Origin: Gallaecimonas sp. GXIMD4217
GTDB taxonomy: Bacteria > Pseudomonadota > Gammaproteobacteria > Enterobacterales > Gallaecimonadaceae
DNA: 64,000 nt
Direction: 5' to 3'
Assembly (NCBI RefSeq): GCF_038087665.1
Contig: NZ_CP149925.1
Location: 186,001 to 250,000 of the forward strand
The notes under the pieces were generated by a model. It searched no databases. It was not told the DNA's origin and worked only from the letters and a program-made list of their open reading frames with translations. Shown piece after piece: positions 20,273 to 44,038 of this stretch. Each line of letters begins with the position of its first letter. The first letter of the stretch is position 1. The translations under genes were made by a program, and so were the position numbers.

Positions 20273-21250
20273 ATGAAAACCTTAGATCCCGCAAACAGGC
20301 TGCTGCTGCGGCAGCTGGCCGATGGCCGATTTCACTCCGGTGAAGAACTGGGAGAGCTGCTGAAGCTTTCCCGCGCCTCGATCTCCAAGCGAATGGCGGA
20401 ACTGCGCCGGCTTGGACTGGATATCTTCAGCGTCAAGGGCAAGGGGTACCGCCTTTCCAAGCCGCTTTCGCTGCTTGATGAGGAAGTACTCACTGCATCC
20501 CTGGGGCAGGAAGGCAATGTCAGTGTCTTTGCCGAGGTGAGCTCCACCAATGATGTCATCAAGGAGCTGGGTGCCCGTGATGGCGACCTGGTGATCGCCG
20601 AGGCCCAGACGGCGGGCCGTGGCCGCCGTGGCAATACCTGGCACTCCCCCTTTGGTGCCCACCTTTATTTCAGTCTGCAGTGCCGCCTGGATAGCAATAA
20701 TGCCGCCGTCCAGGGACTCAGCCTGGTGGCCGGGGTGGTGATCGCCCGGGTGCTCAATGAGCACTGTGGTGACCAGATCCGCCTGAAGTGGCCCAACGAC
20801 CTCTATGCCGGCGGGCGCAAGCTGGGCGGTATCCTGGTGGAACTGGCCGGCCAGGCTAATGGCCCGGTCAATGCCATCATCGGGGTGGGGATCAACGTCA
20901 ACATGCCGGACGAGATCGGCAGCCAGGTTGATCAGCCCTGGACGGATCTGAGCCGCCTGACCGGTGCCAACGTCGATCGCACGGCGCTGATGGTTGCCTG
21001 TGGCAAGGCATTGCGTGAGGCCATGGCCACCTTTGCCCGGGAAGGCCTGGAAGCCTTTGTGGCGGACTGGAACCGCCTTGATCAATTCCGCGGCCAGGCC
21101 GTGGTGCTGAAGAGCGAGAACAGTGAACAACGCGGCATCTGCTGCGGCATTGCCGACGACGGCGCCCTGATCCTGGAAAACGGAGAGGGCCTGCACCGCA
21201 TCTATGGCGGTGAACTTTCCATGAGGAGTTATGACAGCACTTTTGGCTGA
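20273..21250 (+). CDS. birA: Biotin-protein ligase and biotin operon repressor
   Basis: BirA attaches biotin to biotin carboxyl carrier protein and, as a dimer with biotinyl-5'-AMP, represses bio genes. The 325-residue protein keeps both parts: an N-terminal winged helix (about 1-60, with LSRASISKRMAEL), the ligase core with GRGRRGNTWHSP (biotinyl-AMP loop) and KWPNDLYAGGRKLGGIL, and a small C-terminal domain. It is thus the bifunctional form. The ATG at 20273 is preferred over an in-frame TTG at 20264. Its 3' end overlaps coaX by 20 bp. Confidence 0.95.
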   Translation: MKTLDPANRLLLRQLADGRFHSGEELGELLKLSRASISKRMAELRRLGLDIFSVKGKGYRLSKPLSLLDEEVLTASLGQEGNVSVFAEVSSTNDVIKELGARDGDLVIAEAQTAGRGRRGNTWHSPFGAHLYFSLQCRLDSNNAAVQGLSLVAGVVIARVLNEHCGDQIRLKWPNDLYAGGRKLGGILVELAGQANGPVNAIIGVGINVNMPDEIGSQVDQPWTDLSRLTGANVDRTALMVACGKALREAMATFAREGLEAFVADWNRLDQFRGQAVVLKSENSEQRGICCGIADDGALILENGEGLHRIYGGELSMRSYDSTFG

Positions 21251-21959
21251 AGTAGGGAATACCTACCTGAAGGCAGCCCTGGCCGGTGATGACGGCTGGC
21301 AGTATTTGGGCCGTTTCGCCCTGGGCGAGCTGGCCGAGCAGCTGGCCGACGCCGTGCCGGCGGACTGCCAGAAACTGGTATTCGCTTCCGTGGCCCAGGA
21401 TGCGGCCACCCATGAGCTGGAATCCTTCGCCCTGGACCAGGGTTTGGCCTACCAGCGGGTGGTCACCGAGTCCAAGGCATTTGGTGTCACCAATGCCTAC
21501 CAGGACTGTCGCCGCCTTGGCGTTGACCGCTGGCTGGCCTTGGTGGCGGCCCACGGCCGCTACCAGGGGCCCTGTCTGGTGGTAGACATAGGTACCGCCG
21601 TGACCCTGGACCTGGTGGCATCGGATGGCCGTCACCTGGGCGGCTGGATAGCCCCAGGCTTCCAATTGATGAGCCAATCGGTGCTGGCCAAGACCGCCCA
21701 GGTCAGGAGCCTGGACGACATGGACCAGAGCCTCGCCTTTGGTGACGACACCGGCCTGTGCCTGGCCCAGGGCTGCCGGGCCATGCTGCACGGCATCATC
21801 GACCAGGGTATCGCCCTTGCCAAGGCGCGTCTTGGCGAGGAACTGCAGGTGGTGTTGACCGGTGGTGGCAGCCGCCACCTGGCCAGGCCATTGCCCTGGC
21901 AACTGGACGAAAGGCCAGAACTGGTGCTGGAGGGGCTGGCCGTTTACGCCACCCGCTGA
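21231..21959 (+). CDS. coaX: Type III pantothenate kinase
   Basis: CoaX phosphorylates pantothenate in the first step of coenzyme A synthesis and is not inhibited by CoA. The 242-residue protein has the ASKHA-fold motifs LGVDRWLALVAAH, VVDIGTAVTLDLV, GGWIAPGFQLM and LTGGGSRHLA. The first motif, normally D-x-GNT/S, reads EVGNT here, with Glu7 in place of the usual aspartate. In E. coli this position after birA is held by the unrelated type I kinase coaA, so the same reaction is encoded at the same locus by a different family. It overlaps birA by 20 bp. Confidence 0.92.
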   Translation: MTALLAEVGNTYLKAALAGDDGWQYLGRFALGELAEQLADAVPADCQKLVFASVAQDAATHELESFALDQGLAYQRVVTESKAFGVTNAYQDCRRLGVDRWLALVAAHGRYQGPCLVVDIGTAVTLDLVASDGRHLGGWIAPGFQLMSQSVLAKTAQVRSLDDMDQSLAFGDDTGLCLAQGCRAMLHGIIDQGIALAKARLGEELQVVLTGGGSRHLARPLPWQLDERPELVLEGLAVYATR

Positions 21960-22019
21960 GGTTCTGCTTAAAATCTGTCCGAATGGACCGGCAGAGGCAA
22001 AAATGCCCCCTGCAAAAGG

Positions 22020-22048
22020 TTGCGGGGGGCAAGCACATCCTCTAGAAT
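22020..22048 (+). promoter_or_regulatory. Promoter of the tRNA-tufB operon
   Basis: TTGCGG and TAGAAT are separated by 17 bp, with a GC-rich TGCGCC start region typical of stable-RNA promoters. The site lies 65 bp before tRNA-Tyr. Confidence 0.7.
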
Positions 22049-22112
22049 GCGCCTCACTCGACTGGCTACTGACACGCCAGGGCCCATGGCCGAAGACTCG
22101 TCAGGACAATTT

Positions 22113-22197
22113 GGTGGGGTTCCCGAGTGGCCAAAGGGATCAGACTGTAAATCTGACGGCTCAGCCTTCGAAGGTTCGAATCCTTCCCCCACCACCA
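22113..22197 (+). tRNA. tRNA-Tyr (GUA)
   Basis: An 85-nt class II tRNA with a long variable arm, acceptor GGTGGGG/CCCCACC, anticodon GTA in CTGTAAA and an encoded CCA. It is first of the tRNA group before tufB, as in the E. coli thrU-tyrU-glyT-thrT-tufB operon but without the leading Thr gene. Confidence 0.96.
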
Positions 22198-22230
22198 TAT
22201 TCCGGTTTGAGGTAGCCTCAGGGTTTATTA

Positions 22231-22305
<75 letters not shown>

Positions 22306-22314
22306 GTCTCGTGT

Positions 22315-22390
22315 GCTGATATAGCTCAGTTGGTAGAGCGCACCCTTGGTAAGGGTGAGGTCGGCAGTTCAAATCTGCCTATCAGCACCA
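22315..22390 (+). tRNA. tRNA-Thr (GGU), upstream of tufB
   Basis: A 76-nt cloverleaf with anticodon GGT. It is identical to the tRNA-Thr at 18643 except for a paired A-T in place of G-C in the T stem. It is the counterpart of E. coli thrT and is probably processed from the tufB message. Confidence 0.96.
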
Positions 22391-22451
22391 CTTTTCCCTC
22401 TCTGCCTTTCAAGCCATAATATATTTCTTGAGCAAAGCAAAGAACCGGTAG

Positions 22452-23675
<1,224 letters not shown>

Positions 23676-23697
23676 TCCCTTACTCCTTGATATCAGA

Positions 23698-23721
23698 CAG
23701 GGCGCTTCGGCGCCCTGTTTT
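23698..23721 (+). terminator. Terminator after tufB
   Basis: CAGGGCGC-TTCG-GCGCCCTG, a UUCG-tetraloop stem, is followed by TTTT. Confidence 0.88.
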
Positions 23722-23923
23722 GTCTGTTATCTGCCCTAGATGGCAGACAAAACAGTAATTGAGATAAGTATTTTTTATTCTTATCTGGTAACATCAGCCA
23801 CCACTCCCGATGGGAGCTGTGGAAGAACAGGGCTGGTCTGGGTCATTGGAAGCACCCTGACCGCCGCCGGGTCCGGCAAAGGGCGGGGCCTCGGATTCGA
23901 CAGATGTTGATAGGTTGGTCGAA

Positions 23924-24313
23924 ATGAATGCAAATGCCGAACAGCAGCAGCAAAGCAATGGTGCGCTGGATACACTCTTGTGGGTAGTGGTAGTGGCCAT
24001 ACTGGCCGGTATCGTCGTGGCGAACTACTTCTTCGGTGAAGAAGTGCACCTGGCGGTGCGTGCCGGCGTCGCCGTTGTCGCCTTTGGCCTGGCCTTTGGC
24101 CTGGCTGCCATGACCAGCAAGGGTAAGGAAGCCATTGGCTTCGCCAAGGAATCCCGTACCGAGGTGCGCAAGGTGGTCTGGCCGACCCGCCAGGAGACCA
24201 CCCACACTACCTTGATCATCATGGCGGCCACCGCCGTGGTGGGTCTGCTGCTTTGGATCCTCGACGGCGCCCTGTTGCGCCTGGTTGGCTGGATCACTGG
24301 ACTGGAGATCTAA
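23924..24313 (+). CDS. secE: Preprotein translocase subunit SecE
   Basis: SecE clamps SecY in the SecYEG channel of the inner membrane. The 129-residue protein has three membrane helices (about 17-36, 43-62, 96-122), like E. coli SecE. The conserved cytoplasmic amphipathic segment [16 protein letters not shown] is essential in the family. The ATG at 23924 is preferred over a TTG three codons upstream. nusG follows after 5 bp and shares its transcript. The 200 bp before it are AT-rich and probably hold the promoter, which I cannot place with confidence. Confidence 0.95.
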   Translation: MNANAEQQQQSNGALDTLLWVVVVAILAGIVVANYFFGEEVHLAVRAGVAVVAFGLAFGLAAMTSKGKEAIGFAKESRTEVRKVVWPTRQETTHTTLIIMAATAVVGLLLWILDGALLRLVGWITGLEI

Positions 24314-24318
24314 ATTCC

Positions 24319-24861
24319 ATGACTCAAGAGAACATGAAATGGTATGTGGTTCAGGCCTTCTCCGGCTTTGAATCCCGTGTCGCGCAGTCCCTGCGTGAGC
24401 ACATCAAGATGCACGGCATGGAAGATCTGTTTGGCGAAGTACTGGTGCCCACCGAAGAAGTGGTTGAGATCCGTGCCGGCCAGAAGCGCAAGTCCGAGCG
24501 CAAGTTCTTCCCCGGCTATGTGCTGGTGCAGATGATCATGAACGACGAGTCCTGGCACCTGGTACGCTCCGTTCCGCGGGTCATGGGCTTCATCGGCGGC
24601 ACTTCCGATCGGCCGGCGCCCATCACCGACAAGGAAGCGGCCGCCATCCTCAACCGCCTCGAGGAGTCCACCGACAAGCCGAAGCCGAAGACCCTGTTCG
24701 AACCGGGCGAAGCCGTTCGTGTTATCGACGGTCCTTTCGCCGATTTCAACGGTGTCGTGGAAGAAGTGGACTACGAAAAGAGCCGCCTGAAGGTGTCTGT
24801 ACTCATCTTTGGCCGCTCCACGCCGGTGGAACTGGAATTCAGCCAGGTGGAAAAGGGCTAA
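24319..24861 (+). CDS. nusG: Transcription termination/antitermination factor NusG
   Basis: NusG binds RNA polymerase through its N-terminal NGN domain and links it to Rho or ribosomal S10 through its C-terminal KOW domain. The 180-residue protein shows [13 protein letters not shown] and the [10 protein letters not shown] segment of the NGN domain. The KOW motif follows with [25 protein letters not shown]. Its ribosome site (GGAGA) lies within the last codons of secE. A strong terminator follows. Confidence 0.97.
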   Translation: MTQENMKWYVVQAFSGFESRVAQSLREHIKMHGMEDLFGEVLVPTEEVVEIRAGQKRKSERKFFPGYVLVQMIMNDESWHLVRSVPRVMGFIGGTSDRPAPITDKEAAAILNRLEESTDKPKPKTLFEPGEAVRVIDGPFADFNGVVEEVDYEKSRLKVSVLIFGRSTPVELEFSQVEKG

Positions 24862-24882
24862 AATTTACCCAATCCGCTTGGC

Positions 24883-24920
24883 AAGGGCAGCGAAATTTTC
24901 TAAAATTCGCTGCCCTTTTT
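24883..24920 (+). terminator. Terminator after nusG
   Basis: AAGGGCAGCGAA pairs with TTCGCTGCCCTT around an AT-rich loop and runs into a T tract. It separates secE-nusG from rplK. Confidence 0.85.
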
Positions 24921-24931
24921 CGTGAAGGGAA

Positions 24932-24946
24932 CCTGAAAAGGTTTAA
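24932..24946 (+). repeat. 15-nt element in the rplK leader
   Basis: CCTGAAAAGGTTTAA occurs here, 46 nt before rplK, and again exactly at 26231-26245 in the rplJ leader. An exact 15-nt match in the two leaders is unlikely to be chance and suggests a shared regulatory or structural role. Confidence 0.6.
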
Positions 24947-24992
24947 CCAAGGGGAGCCCTTAGGGGCGTTAGAACCCAAATAGAGGTATATC

Positions 24993-25421
24993 ATGGCTAA
25001 GAAAGTAGAAGCCTACATCAAGCTGCAGGTTGCAGCTGGTATGGCTAACCCGAGTCCGCCGGTTGGTCCCGCCCTGGGTCAGCACGGTGTTAACATCATG
25101 GAATTCTGTAAGGCCTTCAACGCCAAGACCGATTCCCTGGAAAAAGGTGCTCCGGTACCCGTTGTTATCACCGTATACAGCGATCGTTCCTTCACTTTTG
25201 AAACCAAGACTCCGCCCGCTTCCTTCCTGCTGAAGAAGGCTGCCGGTATCAAGAGTGGTTCCTCCAAGCCGCACGTTGACAAGGTTGGTACCGTAAACCG
25301 TGCCCAGCTGGAAGAAATCGCCAAGATGAAAGAGCCGGATCTGACCGCTGCCGATATGGACGCCGCTGTGCGCACCATCGCCGGTTCCGCTCGTTCCATG
25401 GGCCTGGTAGTTGAGGACTAA
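24993..25421 (+). CDS. rplK: Ribosomal protein L11
   Basis: L11 forms part of the GTPase-associated centre on 23S rRNA and is needed for RelA activation. The length (142 aa) equals that of E. coli. The proline-rich linker [20 protein letters not shown] and the C-terminal RNA-binding domain with [15 protein letters not shown] are present. It is first in the rplK-rplA pair, 4 bp before rplA. The leader carries a 15-nt element also found before rplJ. Confidence 0.98.
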   Translation: MAKKVEAYIKLQVAAGMANPSPPVGPALGQHGVNIMEFCKAFNAKTDSLEKGAPVPVVITVYSDRSFTFETKTPPASFLLKKAAGIKSGSSKPHVDKVGTVNRAQLEEIAKMKEPDLTAADMDAAVRTIAGSARSMGLVVED

Positions 25422-25425
25422 GACG

Positions 25426-26127
25426 ATGGCAAAACTGACCAAGCGCATGCGCACCATCCGCGAGAAAGTTGACGCGACTCGCGAGTACTCCATCAACGAA
25501 GCCGTTGCCCTGCTGAAAGAACTGGCCACCGCCAAGTTCGTTGAAAGCGTGGACGTGGCCGTTAACCTGGGTATCGACGCTCGTAAATCCGACCAGAACG
25601 TTCGTGGCGCCACCGTGCTGCCCCACGGTACTGGCCGCAGCGTACGTGTTGCCGTGTTCACCCAGGGTGCCAATGCCGACGCCGCTAAAGAAGCCGGCGC
25701 CGACATCGTTGGTATGGAAGACCTGGCCGAGCAAGTTAAAGCCGGCAACATGGACTTCGACGTTGTTATCGCCACTCCCGATGCGATGCGCGTTGTTGGC
25801 CAACTGGGTCAGATCCTGGGCCCCCGCGGCCTGATGCCGAACCCCAAGGTTGGCACCGTAACCCCGAACGTTGCCGAAGCGGTTCAAAACGCCAAGGCCG
25901 GTCAGGTTCGTTACCGTAACGACAAGAACGGCATCATCCACACCACCATCGGTAAAGTGGATTTCGACGAAGCCAAGCTGAAGGAAAACCTGGAAGCCCT
26001 GCTGGTTGCCCTGAAGAAAGCCAAGCCTTCTTCTGCCAAAGGTCAATTCCTGAAGAAAGTCAGCCTGTCCACCACCATGGGCGCCGGCGTGGCTATCGAC
26101 CAAGCTTCTCTGGAAACCAACCTGTAA
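25426..26127 (+). CDS. rplA: Ribosomal protein L1
   Basis: L1 forms the mobile L1 stalk and, in E. coli, represses its own L11-L1 message. The 233-residue protein (E. coli 234) shows the family segments [29 protein letters not shown] and a C-terminal [14 protein letters not shown]. The ATG at 25426 gives the family start; an upstream TTG overlapping rplK is rejected. Confidence 0.98.
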   Translation: MAKLTKRMRTIREKVDATREYSINEAVALLKELATAKFVESVDVAVNLGIDARKSDQNVRGATVLPHGTGRSVRVAVFTQGANADAAKEAGADIVGMEDLAEQVKAGNMDFDVVIATPDAMRVVGQLGQILGPRGLMPNPKVGTVTPNVAEAVQNAKAGQVRYRNDKNGIIHTTIGKVDFDEAKLKENLEALLVALKKAKPSSAKGQFLKKVSLSTTMGAGVAIDQASLETNL

Positions 26128-26145
26128 GGTCGGGATCCGGAAAGA

Positions 26146-26174
26146 TTGGCGAAGGCGGCAAATTCTGCTATGAT
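26146..26174 (+). promoter_or_regulatory. Promoter of the rplJL-rpoBC operon
   Basis: TTGGCG and TATGAT are spaced by 17 bp. They lie 18 bp after rplA and 205 bp before rplJ, in the position of the E. coli PL10 promoter. Confidence 0.72.
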
Positions 26175-26199
26175 TTGTCGCTTTCGTATGGGTTGGGGC

Positions 26200-26379
26200 T
26201 CCTCCGAGCCCCCGTCCAAGACCGTAGGTGCCTGAAAAGGTTTAAATTTGCCTACGCAGACGGTGACAATCCCAAAGAGATTCCTTCTCTTCTGGATGTT
26301 GGCACCGTTAGGCCCTCAAGCCTAGCTTGAGTGTTTTAACTACTGGGAATTCCCAGTGTTGTAATCCAGGAGTAAGCCA
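26200..26379 (+). promoter_or_regulatory. L10 leader, translational feedback site
   Basis: The long untranslated leader before rplJ holds several complementary segments (for example GGGGCTCC/GGAGCCCC at 26195-26212 and TAGGCCCTCAAGCCTA) and the 15-nt element CCTGAAAAGGTTTAA. In the family the L10-L12 complex binds this leader and blocks rplJ translation. The exact binding fold is inferred from position and known biology. Confidence 0.6.
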
Positions 26380-26883
26380 ATGGCATTAAGACTCGACGAC
26401 AAAAAAGCAATTGTTGCTGAAGTCAACGAAGCTGCCAAAGGCGCGCTTTCCGCAGTAGTTGCCGATTCTCGCGGCGTTACTGTGGCAGCGATGACTGAAC
26501 TGCGTAAGACTGCCCGTGAAAACGGCATCTACATGAAGGTTGTGCGTAACACCCTCATGCGTCGCGCAGTAGAAGGCACCGACTACGCGTGCCTGAACGA
26601 TGTCTTCGTTGGTCCGACCCTGATTGCGTTCTCCAACGAGCACCCCGGTGCCGCGGCGCGTCTGTTCAAAGACTTCGCCAAAGGAAACGACAATTTTGAG
26701 GTCAAAGGCGCTGCCTACGAGGGTGAGTTCATCCCGGCCGCTGATATTGACCGACTCGCTAAGCTGCCGACCTACGACGAAGCAATCGCCAAGCTGATGG
26801 CTACCATGAAAGAAGCCGCCGCTGGCAAGCTGGTTCGTACTCTGGCTGCTCTTCGCGATCAGAAAGAGCAAGAAGCAGCCTAA
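26380..26883 (+). CDS. rplJ: Ribosomal protein L10
   Basis: L10 anchors the L7/L12 dimers on the ribosomal stalk. The 167-residue protein (E. coli 165) starts [19 protein letters not shown] and contains the RNA-binding domain with [13 protein letters not shown]. It ends with the helical [17 protein letters not shown] that binds L12. It is followed by rplL after 54 bp; the excess of L12 over L10 must be set by translation, as in other bacteria. Confidence 0.97.
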   Translation: MALRLDDKKAIVAEVNEAAKGALSAVVADSRGVTVAAMTELRKTARENGIYMKVVRNTLMRRAVEGTDYACLNDVFVGPTLIAFSNEHPGAAARLFKDFAKGNDNFEVKGAAYEGEFIPAADIDRLAKLPTYDEAIAKLMATMKEAAAGKLVRTLAALRDQKEQEAA

Positions 26884-26937
26884 GTCGGTCTTCGATTTTG
26901 CTGCTTAGAAAGTCAATTTTTTACTAGGAATTGAGTC

Positions 26938-27306
26938 ATGTCCGTAACTAAAGATCAAATCCTCGAAGCCGTAGCCGCTATGTCCGTAATGGAAGTGGTT
27001 GAGCTGATTGAAGCCATGGAAGAGAAGTTCGGTGTTACCGCTGCTGCTGCTGTTGTAGCCGGTGGTGCTGAAGGCGGCGCTGCTGCTGAAGAGAAGACCG
27101 AATTCGACGTCATCCTGGCCGCTGCTGGTGGCAACAAGGTTGCTTCCATCAAAGCCGTTCGTGGCGCTACCGGTCTGGGCCTGAAAGAAGCCAAGGATCT
27201 GGTTGAGTCCGCTCCGGCCACCATCAAAGAAGGCGTTTCCAAAGAGGAAGCCGAAGAGCTCAAGAAGCAGCTTGAAGAAGCTGGTGCTTCTGTTGAGATC
27301 AAGTAA
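26938..27306 (+). CDS. rplL: Ribosomal protein L7/L12
   Basis: L7/L12 is the multi-copy stalk protein that recruits translation GTPases. The 122-residue protein shows the N-terminal dimer domain, an Ala/Gly-rich hinge (about 36-52) and the C-terminal domain with [19 protein letters not shown] and [15 protein letters not shown], whose exposed lysines contact EF-Tu/EF-G. The AT-adjusted ribosome site AGGAA precedes the ATG. Confidence 0.98.
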   Translation: MSVTKDQILEAVAAMSVMEVVELIEAMEEKFGVTAAAAVVAGGAEGGAAAEEKTEFDVILAAAGGNKVASIKAVRGATGLGLKEAKDLVESAPATIKEGVSKEEAEELKKQLEEAGASVEIK

Positions 27307-27323
27307 TCTTCTAGTAAGGTTAC

Positions 27324-27372
27324 TGCCCGGAAACGGGCAAGAGGCTGGTGGTTTTATGACCACCGGCCTTTT
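27324..27372 (+). terminator. rplL-rpoB attenuator
   Basis: Two hairpins in series, TGCCCG-GAAA-CGGGCA (27324-27339) and AGGCTGGTGG/CCACCGGCCT (27342-27369), end in a short TTTT. The position matches the E. coli attenuator that reduces transcription into rpoBC about five-fold. The short T tract suggests partial termination. The rest of the 211-bp gap shows no gene. Confidence 0.7.
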
Positions 27373-27517
27373 CGCGCTGTAGGAATTGGCAAAATTTCGC
27401 GCCGTTTATTTTGCCTTTTCCGGCAGAGCCTAGGCCCTGCCAAAGACAAAACGGCGCAGCGCTGAGACTGTCCCAGTCGGACAGAGTGGGTCACACTTTC
27501 GCGAGCTGAGGAACCCC

Positions 27518-31546
<4,029 letters not shown>

Positions 31547-31574
31547 GCCGAAAGGCCGAAGTGAATCGCAGGTT

Positions 31575-31595
31575 AGGGGGGCCGTGCGCCCCCCT
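31575..31595 (+). other. GC-rich hairpin between rpoB and rpoC
   Basis: AGGGGGGC pairs with GCCCCCCT around a five-base loop. No T tract follows, so it is not an intrinsic terminator; it may stabilise or mark processing of the message. Confidence 0.5.
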
Positions 31596-31621
31596 GGGTT
31601 AAACTCCGATGGGAGAAAAGC

Positions 31622-35827
<4,206 letters not shown>

Positions 35828-35846
35828 AAAGCTGTCATGAGCTTGT

Positions 35847-35884
35847 CACAGGCTGCCCCTATGTTGGGCAGCCTGTGTTGTCTT
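35847..35884 (+). terminator. Terminator after rpoC
   Basis: CACAGGCTGCCC pairs with GGGCAGCCTGTG over 12 bp, followed by the moderately T-rich TTGTCTT. It closes the rplJL-rpoBC unit. Confidence 0.7.
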
Positions 35885-35911
35885 GACACTTTTTTGAGCG
35901 GCAACTACAAT
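35883..35911 (+). promoter_or_regulatory. Promoter of the str operon (rpsL-rpsG-fusA-tufA)
   Basis: TTGACA and TACAAT are spaced by 17 bp and followed by the GC-rich TGCCGCGGCC discriminator. It lies 73 bp before rpsL and overlaps the end of the rpoC terminator. Confidence 0.8.
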
Positions 35912-35965
35912 GCCGCGGCCCTGTTATGGGCTGATTTTTCACCGTAGATTACGAAAGGCAACTAA

Positions 35966-36358
<393 letters not shown>

Positions 36359-36420
36359 TGGTTTCTCCGTTAAGTAAGGCCAAGCTAAATTTTGTTTGTT
36401 GAGTTTTGGGTACTACCTGA

Positions 36421-36912
<492 letters not shown>

Positions 36913-36990
36913 TGCCTATTGGATGGCTCCCCCGTGGAGCCATCAAACCATGGGCATTGCCCAAGGAATCGATAACAGAGGAAAGCTATC

Positions 36991-39090
<2,100 letters not shown>

Positions 39091-39101
39091 TTTCAATATC
39101 A

Positions 39102-40333
<1,232 letters not shown>

Positions 40334-40354
40334 TCCCTTACTCCATGATTGAAG

Positions 40355-40378
40355 AAGGGCGCTTCGGCGCCCTTTTTT
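40355..40378 (+). terminator. Terminator after tufA
   Basis: AAGGGCGC-TTCG-GCGCCCTT is followed by a T tract. It resembles the tufB terminator, within the region homogenised between the two genes. Confidence 0.88.
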
Positions 40379-40402
40379 ATTGCCGCTATTTTGCACAGCC
40401 GC

Positions 40403-40430
40403 TTGCAAGGCCCGGCCAGTTGCGTATAAT
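40403..40430 (+). promoter_or_regulatory. Promoter of the S10 operon
   Basis: TTGCAA and TATAAT are spaced by 16 bp with a GC-rich TGCCGGGC start region. The site lies 180 bp before rpsJ and leaves a long leader. Confidence 0.78.
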
Positions 40431-40528
40431 TGCCGGGCTTTCCTCGTGAAAGCATTGCTCTTGCTGATATGAGTGAGCAGCCGCTCACCAATACAGTGGC
40501 CCCAATCGGGGGCCGAAGGTAATAGAAA

Positions 40529-40574
40529 GACTCCTCTCCTTGCCCTAAGGGTGATGGTAGAGGCGGTTTTTTTT
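40529..40574 (+). promoter_or_regulatory. S10 leader attenuator (L4-responsive)
   Basis: CTCCTCTCCTTGCCCT pairs with AAGGGTGATGGTAGAGG in an imperfect hairpin that runs into eight T residues (40567-40574), 38 bp before rpsJ. Position and form match the E. coli S10 leader, where L4 with NusA causes termination at this hairpin. L4 control here is inferred. Confidence 0.72.
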
Positions 40575-40608
40575 ATCTATGTTCTTTAGTTCTTTACTGG
40601 AGCTCTAG

Positions 40609-40923
<315 letters not shown>

Positions 40924-40967
40924 TCCTCTGCGTATAGAACACTGAGAAACAGTCTTAGAGGTTAACA

Positions 40968-41606
40968 ATGACTATTGGTCTAGTCGGTCAAAAAGTTGGG
41001 ATGACCCGCGTCTTCACCGAAGACGGCGTTTCCATCCCCGTAACCGTTATTCAAGTAGAAGCCAACCGCGTTACCCAGGTCCGCGACATGGACACCGATG
41101 GCTACCGTGCCATCCAGGTAACCACTGGCACCAAGAAGGCTAACCGCGTCACCAAGCCGGAAGCGGGCCAATTTGCCAAAGCAGGCGTAGAAGCCGGCCG
41201 TGGCATGTGGGAATTCCGTCTGGCTGATGGCGAAGGTGAAGAGCTGCAAGTTGGCGCTGAGCTGACTGTGAGCCTGTTCGATGACGTCAAGAAGGTTGAC
41301 GTAACCGGTACCTCCAAAGGTAAAGGCTTCGCTGGTGCTGTTAAGCGTTGGAACTTCCGCACTCAGGACGCTACTCACGGTAACTCCCTGTCCCACCGCG
41401 CTCCGGGCTCCATTGGTCAGAACCAATCCCCGGGTAAGGTATTCAAGGGCAAGAAGATGGCCGGTCACATGGGTGCCGAGCGCGTGACTACCCAGAACCT
41501 GGAACTGGTTCGCGTAGACGCCGAGCGCGGCCTGCTGCTGGTAAAAGGTGCCGTACCCGGCGCTACCGGTGGTGACCTCATCGTTAAACCCGCTGTGAAA
41601 GCGTAA
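40968..41606 (+). CDS. rplC: Ribosomal protein L3
   Basis: L3 is an early 50S assembly protein near the peptidyl-transferase centre. The 212-residue protein contains [17 protein letters not shown] at the N-terminus and the central extension [20 protein letters not shown], with the glutamine in GQNQSPG methylated by PrmB in E. coli. It is second in the S10 operon. Confidence 0.98.
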   Translation: MTIGLVGQKVGMTRVFTEDGVSIPVTVIQVEANRVTQVRDMDTDGYRAIQVTTGTKKANRVTKPEAGQFAKAGVEAGRGMWEFRLADGEGEELQVGAELTVSLFDDVKKVDVTGTSKGKGFAGAVKRWNFRTQDATHGNSLSHRAPGSIGQNQSPGKVFKGKKMAGHMGAERVTTQNLELVRVDAERGLLLVKGAVPGATGGDLIVKPAVKA

Positions 41607-41624
41607 CGTCTGAGGAGATTAGTG

Positions 41625-42230
41625 ATGGAATTGGTATTGAAAGACGCGCAAGGCGCTCTTGAAGTTTCCGAAGCTACCTTTGGGCGTGAGTTCAACGAAG
41701 CTCTGGTACACCAGGTAGTCGTGGCCTACGCCGCTGCTGCCCGTCAAGGTACCCGTGCTCAGAAGACCCGCTCCGAAGTCTCTGGCGGTGGCAAGAAGCC
41801 CTTCCGTCAGAAAGGCACTGGCCGCGCCCGTGCCGGTACCATCCGCAGCCCCATCTGGCGCTCCGGTGGTGTTTCCTTTGCTGCCAAGCCTCAAAACTTT
41901 GAGCAGAAAGTAAACAAGAAGATGTACCGCGGTGCCATCAAGAGCATCCTGTCCGAACTGGTTCGTCAGGAGCGTCTGCTGGTCGTGGAAAACTTCGGTG
42001 TTGAAGCCCCGAAAACCAAGGAACTGGCTGCCAAGCTGAAAGAGCTGGAGCTGAACGATGTTCTGATCGTCACTGAAGAAGTTGACGAGAACCTGTTCCT
42101 GGCCGCTCGCAACCTGTACAAGGTTGATGTGCGCGACGTCGCTGGCATCGACCCGGTTTCCCTCATCGCCTTTGACAAGGTGCTGATGACCGCCGGTGCA
42201 GTGAAGCAGATCGAGGAGATGCTGGCATGA
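41625..42230 (+). CDS. rplD: Ribosomal protein L4
   Basis: L4 lines the peptide exit tunnel and in E. coli represses the S10 operon by transcription attenuation and translation block. The 201-residue length equals E. coli when the ATG at 41625 is used; the GTG one codon earlier is less likely since GAGGAG is better spaced from the ATG. The tunnel loop [20 protein letters not shown] is present. It overlaps rplW by four bases. Confidence 0.98.
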   Translation: MELVLKDAQGALEVSEATFGREFNEALVHQVVVAYAAAARQGTRAQKTRSEVSGGGKKPFRQKGTGRARAGTIRSPIWRSGGVSFAAKPQNFEQKVNKKMYRGAIKSILSELVRQERLLVVENFGVEAPKTKELAAKLKELELNDVLIVTEEVDENLFLAARNLYKVDVRDVAGIDPVSLIAFDKVLMTAGAVKQIEEMLA

Positions 42231-42529
42231 TCCGTGAAGAACGCATTCTGAAAGTCGTCCTGGCCCCTCACGTCTCTGAAAAGAGCACCATGGTTGCCGA
42301 GAAGGCCAACACTGTTGTCTTCAAGGTTGCCACCGACGCTACCAAGGCAGAAGTTAAAGCTGCCGTGGAAAAGCTGTTCGAAGTTGAAGTCGACACTGTT
42401 CGCACCCTGAACATGAAAGGCAAGACCAAGCGTCACGGCGCCCGTATCGGCCGTCGCAGCGACTGGAAAAAAGCCTACGTCACGCTCAAGGCTGGTCAGG
42501 ACATCGACTTCGCCGGCGGCGCAGAGTAA
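42227..42529 (+). CDS. rplW: Ribosomal protein L23
   Basis: L23 lies at the tunnel exit and docks trigger factor and SRP. The 100-residue protein equals E. coli length and shows [20 protein letters not shown] and VNTLNMKG-type (here [14 protein letters not shown]) segments. Its ATG overlaps the rplD stop (ATGA). Confidence 0.98.
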   Translation: MIREERILKVVLAPHVSEKSTMVAEKANTVVFKVATDATKAEVKAAVEKLFEVEVDTVRTLNMKGKTKRHGARIGRRSDWKKAYVTLKAGQDIDFAGGAE

Positions 42530-42548
42530 TAGGGGAGGATTCTGAGTT

Positions 42549-43675
<1,127 letters not shown>

Positions 43676-43685
43676 GGAGTAAAAG

Positions 43686-44018
43686 ATGGAAGCTATCGCT
43701 AAACATCGTTTTGCACGTACCTCTGCGCAGAAGGCTCGCCTGGTTGCTGATCAGGTTCGCGGTCTGCCGGTGGCCAAGGCTGTTGAGCTGCTGACTTTCA
43801 GCAATAAGAAAGCAGCCGATCTGGTCAAGAAGGTTCTGGAATCCGCCATCGCCAATGCCGAGCACAATCACGGTCTCGACATTGACGAGCTGAAGGTATC
43901 CAAAGTCTTCGTCGACGAAGGTCCGACCATGAAGCGCATCATGCCGCGCGCCAAAGGCCGTGCCGACCGTATCCTCAAGCGTACCAGCCACATCACTGTG
44001 GTTGTCGCTGAGCGTTAA
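43686..44018 (+). CDS. rplV: Ribosomal protein L22
   Basis: L22 extends a beta hairpin into the exit tunnel, the erythromycin region. The 110-residue protein has [20 protein letters not shown] and the hairpin [20 protein letters not shown] intact, with no insertion or deletion there. Confidence 0.98.
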   Translation: MEAIAKHRFARTSAQKARLVADQVRGLPVAKAVELLTFSNKKAADLVKKVLESAIANAEHNHGLDIDELKVSKVFVDEGPTMKRIMPRAKGRADRILKRTSHITVVVAER

Positions 44019-44038
44019 TGACAGCCGGGAGATAAACA

